This document shows, one piece after another, positions 38,557 through 47,087 of a DNA stretch of 64,000 bases. The stretch lies in the NCBI RefSeq assembly GCF_002355395.1, contig NZ_AP017315.1, positions 558,001 to 622,000 of the forward strand. Direction: 5' to 3'. The stretch's first letter is position 1. Each line of letters opens with the position of its first letter. Below the pieces are notes generated by a model that worked only from the letters and a program-made list of their open reading frames with translations, was not told the DNA's origin and did not search any database. A program made the translations under genes and the position numbers. Source of the stretch: Microcella alkaliphila. Its GTDB lineage: Bacteria > Actinomycetota > Actinomycetes > Actinomycetales > Microbacteriaceae.

Positions 38557-40014
38557 TCAGTACCCGGCGAAGTAGTCCGTGCGCACCCGTCGCGCCCCCG
38601 CGCGCCGGAGCGCCGTCGCGGCGTCGGCGACGAGTGACGGCGCTCCCGAGACATACGCGCGCCGGGAGGCGAGATCGGGCACGGCGGTGAGCAAAGCATC
38701 CGCCGTCACGGGGGTGTCGTCGAGGACGGTGACGGTCGCCCCCGCGCTTTCGAGCACGTCGCGGTACAGCACCTCGCCGGGGCGCGACGGAACGTAGACG
38801 ACGTGCACGTCGCGGCTTTCCCCGCGCGCGGCCGCCGAGCCGAGTTGGCTGGCGAAGGGGGTCACGCCGATGCCCCCGGCGATCATCACCACCGGGGTTG
38901 CCGGGTCGCGCGGCAGGAGGAAGTCGCCCGAGATCTGCGTGGCCTGCACGGTCGCGCCCTCGTCGAGTTCGCGGAGGACGCGTTTGAACGACGAGCCGTC
39001 GGTGGGCGTCCGCATCCCGAGCGAGATCTGGTCGTGCTCGGGAGCCGATGCGATCGAAAAGACGCGCCGGGTGCCGCGCCGGTCGGCGCGGTGAGGCAGG
39101 TGCAATTCGAGGTACTGACCCGGCTCGAAGGGCACGGGGCGAGACGGGGCGAACGTGAACTCGGTCGCGCTGTCTGACAGCGCGCGCGACCCCGTGAGCC
39201 GTAGCGAGAACCCGCCGCGGCGGGATACGGCGAAACCCACGATGTTGGCGGCGACGAGCGCGAGCTCGGGCGAGGTGTAGAGCGGCCCGAACTGGAACGG
39301 GATCGAGAACAGCAGCGCGGTCACCACGGCCACCAACCACTGCTGCCAGCGCCGAGGCGGCAGGGTGAGCGGCTCACTGAGCATGTAGCCGGCAAGGAAA
39401 ACCACGGGGAACAGCAAGAGCACCGAGCCGTACGCGTCGAGCGCGCTCGGGCCGGTGCCCGCGATACGCGTGCCGATGATGGCGACCGTCACGACGACGA
39501 GAATTACGCCGATATCGAGGCGGCGGGTGCGGTCGAGCAGCAGCAACGCGCCGAGGGCAACGACGGGCAGCATCGCCGGCGTCGCGATCCACCAGATGCC
39601 GACGGTCAGCTGCAGCAGTCCCGCGACGAGCACCCCGGTTGCCGCCGGGTTCAGAATGTGCCGGCCACGCCAGACGATCAGGTACTTCGACAGAGCCGCG
39701 ACGATGCCCGCGACCGCCGCCCCGATGAGGTCGAGGGTGGCGACGGTGGGCGGCACCAGACACGCAATGATGAGGGCGGTGATGACGCTCGACTCGCGAT
39801 GCGGAACGACGCGCGCGAGCCGCGCCGCCGCCTCGTTCGCGCCGAGCGTGGCCACGACCACGACGGCGAGCGTCGCGAGCAGTCCGTAGGGGTTGACTCC
39901 GATGACGCCGAGGGAGCCCAGCAGCAGTCCGATGGCGAGCACGGCGGAAAGCGCGATCGTCGTCAGCCGGTACATGCTGACCTGAGCGGTGACGCGGTCG
40001 ATCGTCGCTCTCAT
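38557..40014 (-). CDS. RnfD/NqrB-like membrane domain fused to FNR reductase
   Basis: A 485-residue electron-transfer protein. The first ~260 residues are about ten membrane helices with HILNPAATGVLVAG, resembling NqrB/RnfD membrane subunits. Residues from about 270 form a ferredoxin-NADP reductase-type module: flavin motifs PGQYLELHLPH and RRVFSIAS, NAD(P) motif MIAGGIGVTPF, terminal YFAGY. It should move electrons from NAD(P)H through the membrane, probably to the FMN lipoproteins encoded upstream. Its ATG overlaps the apbE stop (ATGA). No other Rnf or Nqr subunit is present. Confidence 0.87.
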   Translation of the reverse strand: MRATIDRVTAQVSMYRLTTIALSAVLAIGLLLGSLGVIGVNPYGLLATLAVVVVATLGANEAAARLARVVPHRESSVITALIIACLVPPTVATLDLIGAAVAGIVAALSKYLIVWRGRHILNPAATGVLVAGLLQLTVGIWWIATPAMLPVVALGALLLLDRTRRLDIGVILVVVTVAIIGTRIAGTGPSALDAYGSVLLLFPVVFLAGYMLSEPLTLPPRRWQQWLVAVVTALLFSIPFQFGPLYTSPELALVAANIVGFAVSRRGGFSLRLTGSRALSDSATEFTFAPSRPVPFEPGQYLELHLPHRADRRGTRRVFSIASAPEHDQISLGMRTPTDGSSFKRVLRELDEGATVQATQISGDFLLPRDPATPVVMIAGGIGVTPFASQLGSAAARGESRDVHVVYVPSRPGEVLYRDVLESAGATVTVLDDTPVTADALLTAVPDLASRRAYVSGAPSLVADAATALRRAGARRVRTDYFAGY

Positions 40015-40925
40015 CGGAACAGCTCTCCTTCCCAGCCGGGGCTCGCCTCGAGGCGGCCGTCAGCGTGCATCCGTACGTATTCGACGCCGAGCCGCTCAGC
40101 GATTGCGGTGGGCTCGCCGAGGAACAGCGCGGTGGCCGCCCCATCGGCGACGAGCGCCGAGTCGGCGACGGCCCACGTCGCGATGACGTCGAGTGCGAGG
40201 GGCCGGCCCGTCATCGCGTCGACGAGGTGGTGAAGGCCCGGCCCCCACGCGCGCCGATTTGGCGCTGACGCGGCGAGGGCACGTCCGCCGGCGAGTTCGA
40301 CGACCCCGACGACCAGTTCCGGATTCGCGGGGTTTTCGAGCCCGACACGGATGCTCGCCTCGCCCACCGCGCGTAGATCACCGCTGCCGTCAACGACCGC
40401 TCCGGCCGCCCCCCGTTCGAGGAGGAGCTCCGCGACGAGGTCGACGAGGTACCCCTTGCCGGCTGCCCCCACGTCGAGCACGACGGGGGAGGCAGTGTGG
40501 AGTGCACAGGCCCCATCGCCGCTGTTCTCGGTGAGTGCGATCGCGTCATCCCAGGCGGGCGCCGCGATCGGGTCGCCCGCCGGCGTGAGGCGGTAGGCGG
40601 CGTCATAGCCCAGTTGTTCGAGGCTGCGGCCGACGAGGGGATTCACCCGACCGTTCGTCACCTCGTACAGCTCGCGTAGGTGGCGCATGAGGGGCCCCGC
40701 GTCTGCCGCGAGGGCGTGGTGGCCGGGAGTGCGCGCGATCGCCGCGATTCGCGAGTCGTCACGAAATCGCGACCAGTCGCGGTCGAACTGCGCGATGCGG
40801 TCGTCGACGGCGACGCGGTCCGCGTGCGTTCCACCGGCTCCCTCATGACCGGGATGCACGTCGAGGCGCCAGGGGGCACCGATCGCCTCGAACTCCCAGA
40901 CGACCGGATCAGTTGCTGAGGGCAT
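40011..40925 (-). CDS. apbE: FAD:protein FMN transferase ApbE
   Basis: Attaches FMN through a phosphoester to Ser/Thr of target proteins. The 304 residues begin EFEAIGAPWRLDVH and show DVGAAGKGYLVDLVAELL with VDGSGDLRAVG, the FAD-binding core, and TWAVADSALVADGAATALF near the end. No signal peptide is evident. The ATG at 40925 overlaps the FMN-binding protein gene by 17 bp. The likely substrates are the two FMN-binding proteins in the same operon. Confidence 0.93.
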   Translation of the reverse strand: MPSATDPVVWEFEAIGAPWRLDVHPGHEGAGGTHADRVAVDDRIAQFDRDWSRFRDDSRIAAIARTPGHHALAADAGPLMRHLRELYEVTNGRVNPLVGRSLEQLGYDAAYRLTPAGDPIAAPAWDDAIALTENSGDGACALHTASPVVLDVGAAGKGYLVDLVAELLLERGAAGAVVDGSGDLRAVGEASIRVGLENPANPELVVGVVELAGGRALAASAPNRRAWGPGLHHLVDAMTGRPLALDVIATWAVADSALVADGAATALFLGEPTAIAERLGVEYVRMHADGRLEASPGWEGELFR

Positions 40926-41400
40926 CCGCCTTGATCTGCTCGAGCGCATCGGTGAAGCCGTTACCGGTGAGCGATGACCCGGCCACGCGCGTGACCTCGA
41001 CCTCGTCGACGCGCTGGCCGACGACCTCAGCCTCGATGCCGCCCGAGAACATCGTTTGGAAGCGCGACGTCGTCGGGTTCGTCGGGTTCGTTCCCACCGT
41101 TACGGCGGAGATCACGTTGTCGGTGAGCGTGACCTCGACGTCGATCGTCTCGGTGCCGTTCGGCGAGATGTACGAGCCGGTGGCGGTGTAGGTGCCGTCG
41201 GCGAAGTCGCCCGTGATCGGTGCGGCGCCGTCGTCGGCGCCGGGCTCATTCGGTTGCGCCCCGGGCGACCCCGAGTCGGGCGCGAGCTCTGCGGGCGCCG
41301 CGGGTACGTCGCTTGCGCAGCCGGTCAGTGCACCCATGAGGGTGAGCGAGGCGGCTGCGGTGTACAGCGGCAGTGCGGCGGGGCGGGTGAGGCGGGTCAT
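40909..41400 (-). CDS. FMN-binding domain lipoprotein
   Basis: A 163-residue lipoprotein. Signal LPLYTAAASLTLMGAL and lipobox LTGC lead into an acidic/Pro linker and an FMN_bind domain (about 75-163). The expected flavinylation segment reads VTRVAGSSLTGNGFTDALEQI, where GSS replaces the usual GAT; a Ser would be the acceptor. ApbE encoded next would add the FMN, and the RnfD/FNR fusion would reduce it. The ATG at 41400 was chosen for the signal peptide; an upstream in-frame start adds a non-signal stretch. Confidence 0.88.
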   Translation of the reverse strand: MTRLTRPAALPLYTAAASLTLMGALTGCASDVPAAPAELAPDSGSPGAQPNEPGADDGAAPITGDFADGTYTATGSYISPNGTETIDVEVTLTDNVISAVTVGTNPTNPTTSRFQTMFSGGIEAEVVGQRVDEVEVTRVAGSSLTGNGFTDALEQIKADALSN

Positions 41401-41534
41401 CGGCGCTCCGGAGTCTTGGCGTACAGGCGGCGGTCGGCGGGCTTCCAGCATTGCTGACCTCGATGGGGATTCGCTGTGGTGTCCGTCGGGGATTGCTTTT
41501 CACACCTGTGCAGAACCTGTGTCAGTGCTGGGTT

Positions 41535-41957
41535 CTACCGGCGAGCCTCCGAGCGGATCTGCTCGAGTGCCTCCCGGAAGCCGCCGCTCGTGAGTGACGA
41601 GCCGGCAACCCGCGTGACGTCCAGCTCGTCGACGTGACGGCCGACAACCTCGGCCGCGATGCCCTCGGCGAACTCCCCCTGGTAGAACGCCGCGGTCGGG
41701 TTGTTGGCGTCGGGCGTCACGGTGACGTCGGCGATGACGCCCCCGTCGGCGAGTGTCACGAAGACGACGATGTTCTCGCGCCCATTCGGCGACGTATATG
41801 TGCCGTTGCCGGCGTACAGCCCCGCCGTGTAGCTCGCGAGTGACCCGATGCCCCCGTTCGCAACGGAGCCGTCGACTCGTTCGACGCTCGGACTGCCGAC
41901 GAGCGCGGGGTGCGAGCATGCGCGCGTCCTTTCTCTCGAGGGAGGTTCGGCGCGCAT
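41535..41957 (-). CDS. FMN-binding domain protein lacking its signal peptide
   Basis: A 140-residue paralogue of the previous gene, with GTYTSPNGRENIVVFVTL and the same VTRVAGSSLTSGGFREALEQI flavinylation segment. The first residues MRAEPPSRERTRACSHPALVG contain no membrane segment, but the CSHPALVG part looks like the start of a mature lipoprotein. The signal peptide thus seems to have been cut off exactly before the lipobox Cys, leaving a protein that may stay in the cytosol. It could be a decaying copy. It begins the flavin operon; a GCCCCC-CTTC-GGGGGC hairpin (41971-41986) precedes it. Confidence 0.75.
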   Translation of the reverse strand: MRAEPPSRERTRACSHPALVGSPSVERVDGSVANGGIGSLASYTAGLYAGNGTYTSPNGRENIVVFVTLADGGVIADVTVTPDANNPTAAFYQGEFAEGIAAEVVGRHVDELDVTRVAGSSLTSGGFREALEQIRSEARR

Positions 41958-41993
41958 CTTTCGACGGATGGCCCCCCTTCGGGGGCGAGACGC

Positions 41994-42164
41994 TCAGCCG
42001 TGCAGGGCTGCGTCGGGCGCCGTCACGCGCCAGTCGGTGAACGTGGCACGCAATCCTGGCCGCGACGGGGCGCAGACCATGGGGCCGATACGGGCGTCGG
42101 TGTGCGGGAAGCGTGCGATCCGAACGAGCCGCCAATCGGTGTCGCGCTCGCCACCCGCGCTCAT
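41994..42164 (-). pseudogene. C-terminal remnant of a DUF1349 protein
   Basis: A 56-codon frame starting ATGA on the nagA stop. Its text DTDWRLVRIARF, then ARIGPMVCAPSRPGLRATF and TDWRV, matches the last third of DUF1349 (concanavalin-like) proteins, which are usually near 190 residues. The start codon coupled to nagA is kept but the middle of the gene is gone, so an internal deletion is inferred. It is unlikely to fold. Confidence 0.6.
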
Positions 42165-43312
42165 GCGTCGTCTTCGACCAGACTGCCCGCCGCCCACACG
42201 CGCCGGGCGGCCCACTCGGCGTCGAGCGCCACGACGTCGGCAGCGTAGCCGGGCTCGAGCAAGCCCCACTCGTCGTCGCGCCCCAGCACACAGGCGGGGG
42301 TGAGGGTGAGTGCTTCGACCGCGCGCGACTCGTCGATGCCCGCGGACGTGACGGCGCACTTGAGCGCCGAATCTTGGGTGAGGGTCGACCCCGCGATCGT
42401 CTGGGTGCCGTTGAGCATTGCCACCCCGTTTTGCACGGTCACGTTGAGAGAGCCGAGCCGGTAGTAGCCGTCGTCGCCGCCGGCCGCCGCCATCGCGTCG
42501 GTGACGAGCGCGACCCGGTGCGGCGCCGCGCGGAAAGTCATCTGGGCAACCGACGGGTGCACGTGCACGCCGTCGAGCACCAGTTCGAGGGTGACCCGGT
42601 CGTCGTCGAACCCGGCGACGATGGGCCCCGGGTCGCGGTGGTGGATGCCCGGCATCGCGTTGAAGATGTGCGTGACGAGCGTCGCCCCGGCGTCGAACGC
42701 TTCACGGGTGAGCTTCTCGTCGGCCTCCGTGTGCCCGACGGCGACCACCACGCCCGCCGCGACGAACTGGCGAACGGCGGCAATCGCGCCCGGCAGTTCG
42801 GGGGCGATCGTCACCTGGCGGATGCTCGACCCGCCCGCATCCAGCAAGCGCGCGATCACGACGGGGTCGGGCTCCGACAGGTATTCCGGCGCGTGCGCGC
42901 CGCGCCGGCCGATCGCGAGGAAGGGGCCCTCCAGGTGGCTGCCGACGATGGTCGGGTCGTCCTGTACGAGCCGGGCCACGAGACGCAACGACTCTTCGAT
43001 CTGTTCGAGCGGGTTCGCGACGAGCGAGATGACCGATCGGGTCGTCCCGTGCGCGCGGTGCACGGCGAGGGCCGCGCGAATCTCGTCCTCGCCGTTGTCG
43101 TAGGCGGCGCCCCCGCCGCCGTGACCGTGCAGGTCGATGAAGCCGGGGGTGAGCGTGTGCCCGGCGAGGGCGTGCACGTGGTCGGCGGCGGGGGCGGCCG
43201 TGCCCGCCTCTCCGACGGCCGCGATGCGGTCGCCGTCGAGAAGGATCCATGAGTCGGGGCGCCGGCCACGAGCATCCAGGAGGTCGACGTCGGTGATGAG
43301 GGTGGTGGTCAT
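42161..43312 (-). CDS. nagA: N-acetylglucosamine-6-phosphate deacetylase
   Basis: Hydrolyses GlcNAc-6-phosphate to glucosamine-6-phosphate and acetate, in cell-wall sugar use. The 383-residue amidohydrolase shows DLHGHGGGG for metal binding, VGSHLEGPFLA with the metal-ligand Glu, VGHTEAD and ATLVTHIFNAMPG (His), and ALVTDAMAAAG with the catalytic Asp. ATG 43312 (MTTTLITDVDLLDARG) is preferred; the long upstream frame overlaps purU. nagB is not in the window. Confidence 0.95.
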   Translation of the reverse strand: MTTTLITDVDLLDARGRRPDSWILLDGDRIAAVGEAGTAAPAADHVHALAGHTLTPGFIDLHGHGGGGAAYDNGEDEIRAALAVHRAHGTTRSVISLVANPLEQIEESLRLVARLVQDDPTIVGSHLEGPFLAIGRRGAHAPEYLSEPDPVVIARLLDAGGSSIRQVTIAPELPGAIAAVRQFVAAGVVVAVGHTEADEKLTREAFDAGATLVTHIFNAMPGIHHRDPGPIVAGFDDDRVTLELVLDGVHVHPSVAQMTFRAAPHRVALVTDAMAAAGGDDGYYRLGSLNVTVQNGVAMLNGTQTIAGSTLTQDSALKCAVTSAGIDESRAVEALTLTPACVLGRDDEWGLLEPGYAADVVALDAEWAARRVWAAGSLVEDDA

Positions 43313-43364
43313 CGCGTGCCCTTCGGGTGGGTGCGGCGGCGCTGCCGCGCGAGGTTGCCCAGAA

Positions 43365-44222
43365 CTATTGGAAGACGATCGTGCGTTGCCCGTCGAGCAA
43401 CACGCGGTCTTCGGCGAACCAGCGCACCGCCTGGCTGAGGGTGCGGCTCTCTTCGTCCTGACCGATGGCGACGAGTTCGGCGACCGAGCGGGTGTGGTCG
43501 ACACGCACGACGTTCTGCTCGATGATCGGGCCCTCGTCGAGGTCGCTCGTGACGAAGTGGGCGGTCGCGCCGATCAACTTCACCCCGCGCTGGTGCGCTT
43601 GGCGGTAGGGGTTCGCGCCCTTGAAGCCGGGCAGGAACGAGTGGTGGATGTTGATCGCCTTGCCCGCGAGCCGCTCGCACAGCTCGGGCGAGAGAATCTG
43701 CATGTAGCGGGCGAGCACGACGAGCTCGATGTCATGCTCGTCGACCGCTTCGAGGATGCGCGCCTCCATCGCCGCTTTCTCGTCACCGTTGGTGACGGGG
43801 CGCGCTTCGAACGGCACCCCGTAGAACGACGCGAGTTCGCCGAGGTCGGGGTGGTTGCCGAGCACGAGGGGGATCTCGACCGGCAGCTGGCCGCTGCGCT
43901 GCCGGAACAGCAGGTCGTTGAGGCAGTGGGCGGCCTTCGACACCAGCACGAGGGTGCGCAGGGGGCGACCGACGCGGTCGATGCGGCAGTCCATGCCGTA
44001 CCGCTCGATGACGGGGGCAAGGGCGTGGTGCAGCCGGTCGTGGTCGGCGGGCGTCTCGGTCTGCAGGCGCAGGAAGAAGTTGCCCGTCTCGAGCCCCGAG
44101 AACTGCTGCAGCTCGGTGATGTTGCCCTCGGCCTCGACGATGGCTCCGGTGACGGCGTGCACGATGCCGGGCATGTCGGGGCAGACGAGGGTCACGATCC
44201 AGTGGTTGAGGGGGTCGCTCAC
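43365..44222 (-). CDS. purU: Formyltetrahydrofolate deformylase
   Basis: Hydrolyses 10-formyl-THF to formate and THF, balancing the one-carbon pool. The 285 residues have an ACT regulatory domain (about 5-85, LVCPDMPGIVHAVTGAI) and a formyltransferase-type domain with LARYMQILS and NIHHSFLPGFKGANPY. GTG 44222 is supported by TAGGCT on the minus strand 7 nt before it. The frame stays open far upstream but that part is noise. It is divergent from the MFS gene. Confidence 0.95.
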   Translation of the reverse strand: MSDPLNHWIVTLVCPDMPGIVHAVTGAIVEAEGNITELQQFSGLETGNFFLRLQTETPADHDRLHHALAPVIERYGMDCRIDRVGRPLRTLVLVSKAAHCLNDLLFRQRSGQLPVEIPLVLGNHPDLGELASFYGVPFEARPVTNGDEKAAMEARILEAVDEHDIELVVLARYMQILSPELCERLAGKAINIHHSFLPGFKGANPYRQAHQRGVKLIGATAHFVTSDLDEGPIIEQNVVRVDHTRSVAELVAIGQDEESRTLSQAVRWFAEDRVLLDGQRTIVFQ

Positions 44223-44330
44223 GCGCTTCAGCCTAGTTTGCGCGGGCGTTAGGGTTGTCTCGGCCCGACGTCTTGTCGCGCCCCGGTCCGTCGGCTCCGC
44301 TCGTGCCGACCGCGAAAGTTTCTCTCGCCC

Positions 44331-45671
44331 ATGACCACGTCCCCGTCCGATACCGCGACGCGTCCCTTCCCCTGGGTCGGCCTGTTCACGCTCGCCGCCG
44401 CCATATTCGTGATGGTGACGAGCGAGTTCCTGCCGACGGGGCTTCTGCCGCAGATCGCTGCCGACCTCGAGGTCACCGAACCGCAGGTGGGCCTGCTCGT
44501 CACGATCTTCGCGGGCACGGTGGTCGTCGCCACAGCCCCCATGGCGGCGGCGACCCGACGCTTCCAGCGCAAGCACCTCATTCTCGTGGTGCTGGTCGTC
44601 TTCGCGATCGCGAATGTCGCCGCCGCCCTCGCCCCGAGCTACGGCCTGCTCGTGGCGGCCCGCGTGCTCGGCGGGCTCGCGCACGGGCTGTTCTGGGCCG
44701 TCGCGGGTGCCTACGCCGGCTACCTCGTGCCGAAGCACCAGATCGCGCGCGCCGTCGCGATCACGAGCGGTGGTGGCACGGCGGCGTTCGTCATGGGGGT
44801 CCCTGCAGGAACCGCGCTCGGCACGGCCGTGGGGTGGCGCACCTCGTTCCTCGTCATCGCGGGAATCGTGATCGTGCTGCTCGCGCTGGTCGTCAAGTTC
44901 TTGCCCGCTGTCAACCACGCTCCGACCCTCGCCACCGGCGAGATCGCGGTTCCGGCCCGCCGCGACGCGACCTTCCCGAGCGTGCTGTTCATCTGCCTCC
45001 TCGTGCTCGTCGTCGTCGGGGGCCAGAACGTCTTCTACACGTACATCGCGCCGTACCTGATCGGCTCGGTGGGCTTCGCCGAGGGCGCCGTCGGCGGACT
45101 CCTGTTCCTCTACGGCGGCGCCGGTGCGATCGGCCTCGTGCTCGCCGGGATGCTCGGCTCGCGGTATCCGCGCGGCGCCCTGTACGGGATGCTCGCGGTC
45201 GTCATCGTCGCCGTCACCCTCCTGGGGTTGCTGGCCGGTGTGCCCGCCGCGGTCGTCGTCCTGCTCGTGGTGTGGGGAGCATCCTTCGGGGGTATTCCGG
45301 CGCTGTTGCAGACGCGCCTGCTGCACGCGGCGTCGCCGCGCGTGCGCGACGTCGGCGCCGCGCTCCTGACGACGGCGTTCAACATCGGCATCGGGGGCGG
45401 CGCGGCCATCGGTGGCGCCCTGTTCACGGTGCTTCCAACTCCGGGGTTGGCGCTCGTGCAGGCGGCCATCATCGGCGCCGGACTCCTGCTGCTCGTCATC
45501 GCCGACACGCGGCGCCGCGGGCGGCAGGCGCGCGGGCAGACCCCGCCCGACACCGACGACGAGATCGCGGGGGAGGGCACCGTGCCGCTCATCACCGGGT
45601 CGATCGCGCTGCCCGACCATCACCGCCACGGCGGCGAGGGCGACTCCTCCGGCGACGGCGCGGGACGATAG
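44331..45671 (+). CDS. MFS transporter, AraJ/drug exporter type
   Basis: A 446-residue major facilitator with 12 helices. The opening FVMVTSEFLPTGLLPQIAADL is typical of the DHA1/AraJ branch, whose members export sugars or drugs. The helix 2-3 loop reads MAAATRRFQRKHL. The C-terminal tail after residue 405 is polar with a His cluster (DHHRHGGEG). The stop TAG forms part of TAGACT, the -10 box of the riboswitch transcript that follows. Substrate unknown. Confidence 0.9.
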   Translation: MTTSPSDTATRPFPWVGLFTLAAAIFVMVTSEFLPTGLLPQIAADLEVTEPQVGLLVTIFAGTVVVATAPMAAATRRFQRKHLILVVLVVFAIANVAAALAPSYGLLVAARVLGGLAHGLFWAVAGAYAGYLVPKHQIARAVAITSGGGTAAFVMGVPAGTALGTAVGWRTSFLVIAGIVIVLLALVVKFLPAVNHAPTLATGEIAVPARRDATFPSVLFICLLVLVVVGGQNVFYTYIAPYLIGSVGFAEGAVGGLLFLYGGAGAIGLVLAGMLGSRYPRGALYGMLAVVIVAVTLLGLLAGVPAAVVVLLVVWGASFGGIPALLQTRLLHAASPRVRDVGAALLTTAFNIGIGGGAAIGGALFTVLPTPGLALVQAAIIGAGLLLLVIADTRRRGRQARGQTPPDTDDEIAGEGTVPLITGSIALPDHHRHGGEGDSSGDGAGR

Positions 45672-45785
45672 ACTAACGGCGTCGCGACTGGCGTTGGATG
45701 GGTCACCATCAGGGAGCGACCGACACGGTGAGGGGCCGTACGCCTGGGCCTCGAGCACACAGTGAGGTTGCGGTGCGCCGCGACC
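45669..45785 (+). promoter_or_regulatory. ZTP (pfl) riboswitch with its promoter
   Basis: TAGACT (45669-45674) is followed from about 45678 by the conserved ZTP riboswitch segments: GTCGCGACTGGCG, a small hairpin GATGGGTCACCATC, GGGAGCGACC closing the first domain, and the pseudoknot domain CCGTACGCCTGGGC. A hairpin with 8-bp stem and loop TGCG (45766-45785) may be the switching element; the AAAAGGAG ribosome binding site of glyA follows. ZMP/ZTP binding is expected to raise glyA-folD expression when 10-formyl-THF is low. Confidence 0.9.
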
Positions 45786-45807
45786 CGAGAGCCTAAAAGG
45801 AGCCCCC

Positions 45808-47085
45808 GTGTCTGACCGTCTTCCCACGTCCTTCAACGAGCCGCTGAGCGTCGTCGACCCCGAGATCGCGGCGGTGCTCGACCAGGAACTCAGCCGTCAG
45901 CGGCACACGCTCGAGATGATCGCGAGCGAGAACTTCGTCTCGCGCGCCATCCTCGAAGCCCAGGGCTCGGTGCTGACCAACAAGTACGCCGAGGGGTACC
46001 CGGGCAAGCGGTACTACGGCGGCTGCGAGTTCGTCGACATCGCCGAGAACCTCGCCATCGAGCGGGCGAAGGCTCTCTTCGGCGCCGAGTACGCCAACGT
46101 GCAGCCCCACTCGGGCGCGTCGGCCAGCGCCGCCGTTCTGCACGCGCTCGCGCAGCCGGGCGACACGATCCTCGGCCTCGAGCTCGCCCATGGCGGTCAC
46201 CTGACCCACGGCATGAAGCTCAACTTCTCGGGCAAGGTCTACAACGCCACGTCGTACGGCGTCGACCCCGAGACGATGCTCATCGACATGGACACCGTGC
46301 GGGCGAAGGCCCACGAGGTGAAGCCCGCCGTCATCATTGCCGGCTGGTCGGCCTACCCGCGCCAGCTCGACTTCGCCGCCTTCCGCGCGATCGCCGACGA
46401 GGTCGGCGCGAAGCTTTGGGTCGACATGGCGCACTTCGCCGGGCTTGTCGCAGCGGGGCTGCACCCCTCCCCGCTGCCCCACGCGCACGTCGTCAGCTCG
46501 ACCGTGCACAAGACCCTCGCCGGTCCCCGCTCGGGCATCATCTTGAGCAACGACGAGTCGCTGTTCAAGAAGCTCAACTCGGCCGTGTTCCCCGGCCAGC
46601 AGGGCGGGCCGCTCATGCACGTGATCGCCGCGAAGGCGACCGCGTTCAAGGTCGCGGCAGAGCCCGAATTCCGCGACCGCCAGGAGCGCACTCTGCGCGG
46701 GGCGAGCATCCTTGCCGAGCGTTTGACGGCCGACGACGCGCGCGCCGCCGGCGTCGACGTCTTGACCGGCGGCACCGACGTGCACCTCGCGCTCGTCGAC
46801 CTGCGCACCTCGCCGCTGAACGGCCAGGAGGCGGAAGACATTCTGCATGAGGTGGGCATCACGGTGAACCGCAACTCAGTGCCGTTCGACCCGCGCCCGC
46901 CGATGGTGACAAGCGGCGTGCGCATCGGAACCCCCGCCCTCGCGACGCGCGGCTTCGGCGACGACGAGTTCGCCGAGGTGGCCGACGTCATCGCGCACGC
47001 GCTCATGCCGAACCCCGATGTGGCCGCCCTGCGCGGCCGGGTGGCCGAGCTGACCGGCGCGTTCCCGCTCTACCCGGGGCTGTAG
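45808..47085 (+). CDS. glyA: Serine hydroxymethyltransferase
   Basis: Interconverts serine + THF and glycine + 5,10-methylene-THF. The 425-residue PLP enzyme shows [27 protein letters not shown] (in part IASENFVS), the PLP Lys in [13 protein letters not shown], and [17 protein letters not shown] start after AAAAGGAGCCCCC. folD begins 2 bp after its stop, so both are under the ZTP riboswitch. Confidence 0.98.
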   Translation: MSDRLPTSFNEPLSVVDPEIAAVLDQELSRQRHTLEMIASENFVSRAILEAQGSVLTNKYAEGYPGKRYYGGCEFVDIAENLAIERAKALFGAEYANVQPHSGASASAAVLHALAQPGDTILGLELAHGGHLTHGMKLNFSGKVYNATSYGVDPETMLIDMDTVRAKAHEVKPAVIIAGWSAYPRQLDFAAFRAIADEVGAKLWVDMAHFAGLVAAGLHPSPLPHAHVVSSTVHKTLAGPRSGIILSNDESLFKKLNSAVFPGQQGGPLMHVIAAKATAFKVAAEPEFRDRQERTLRGASILAERLTADDARAAGVDVLTGGTDVHLALVDLRTSPLNGQEAEDILHEVGITVNRNSVPFDPRPPMVTSGVRIGTPALATRGFGDDEFAEVADVIAHALMPNPDVAALRGRVAELTGAFPLYPGL

Positions 47086-47087
47086 GC

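Noticed and set aside
38557..40014. Complete Rnf or Nqr complex
   Set aside because: Only a RnfD/NqrB-like domain and an FNR module are present; no RnfA/B/C/E/G or Nqr partners.
43365..45836. purU frame extended upstream to 823 codons
   Set aside because: The extension runs antisense through the MFS gene without homology; GTG 44222 has the ACT-domain start and a leaderless -10 box.
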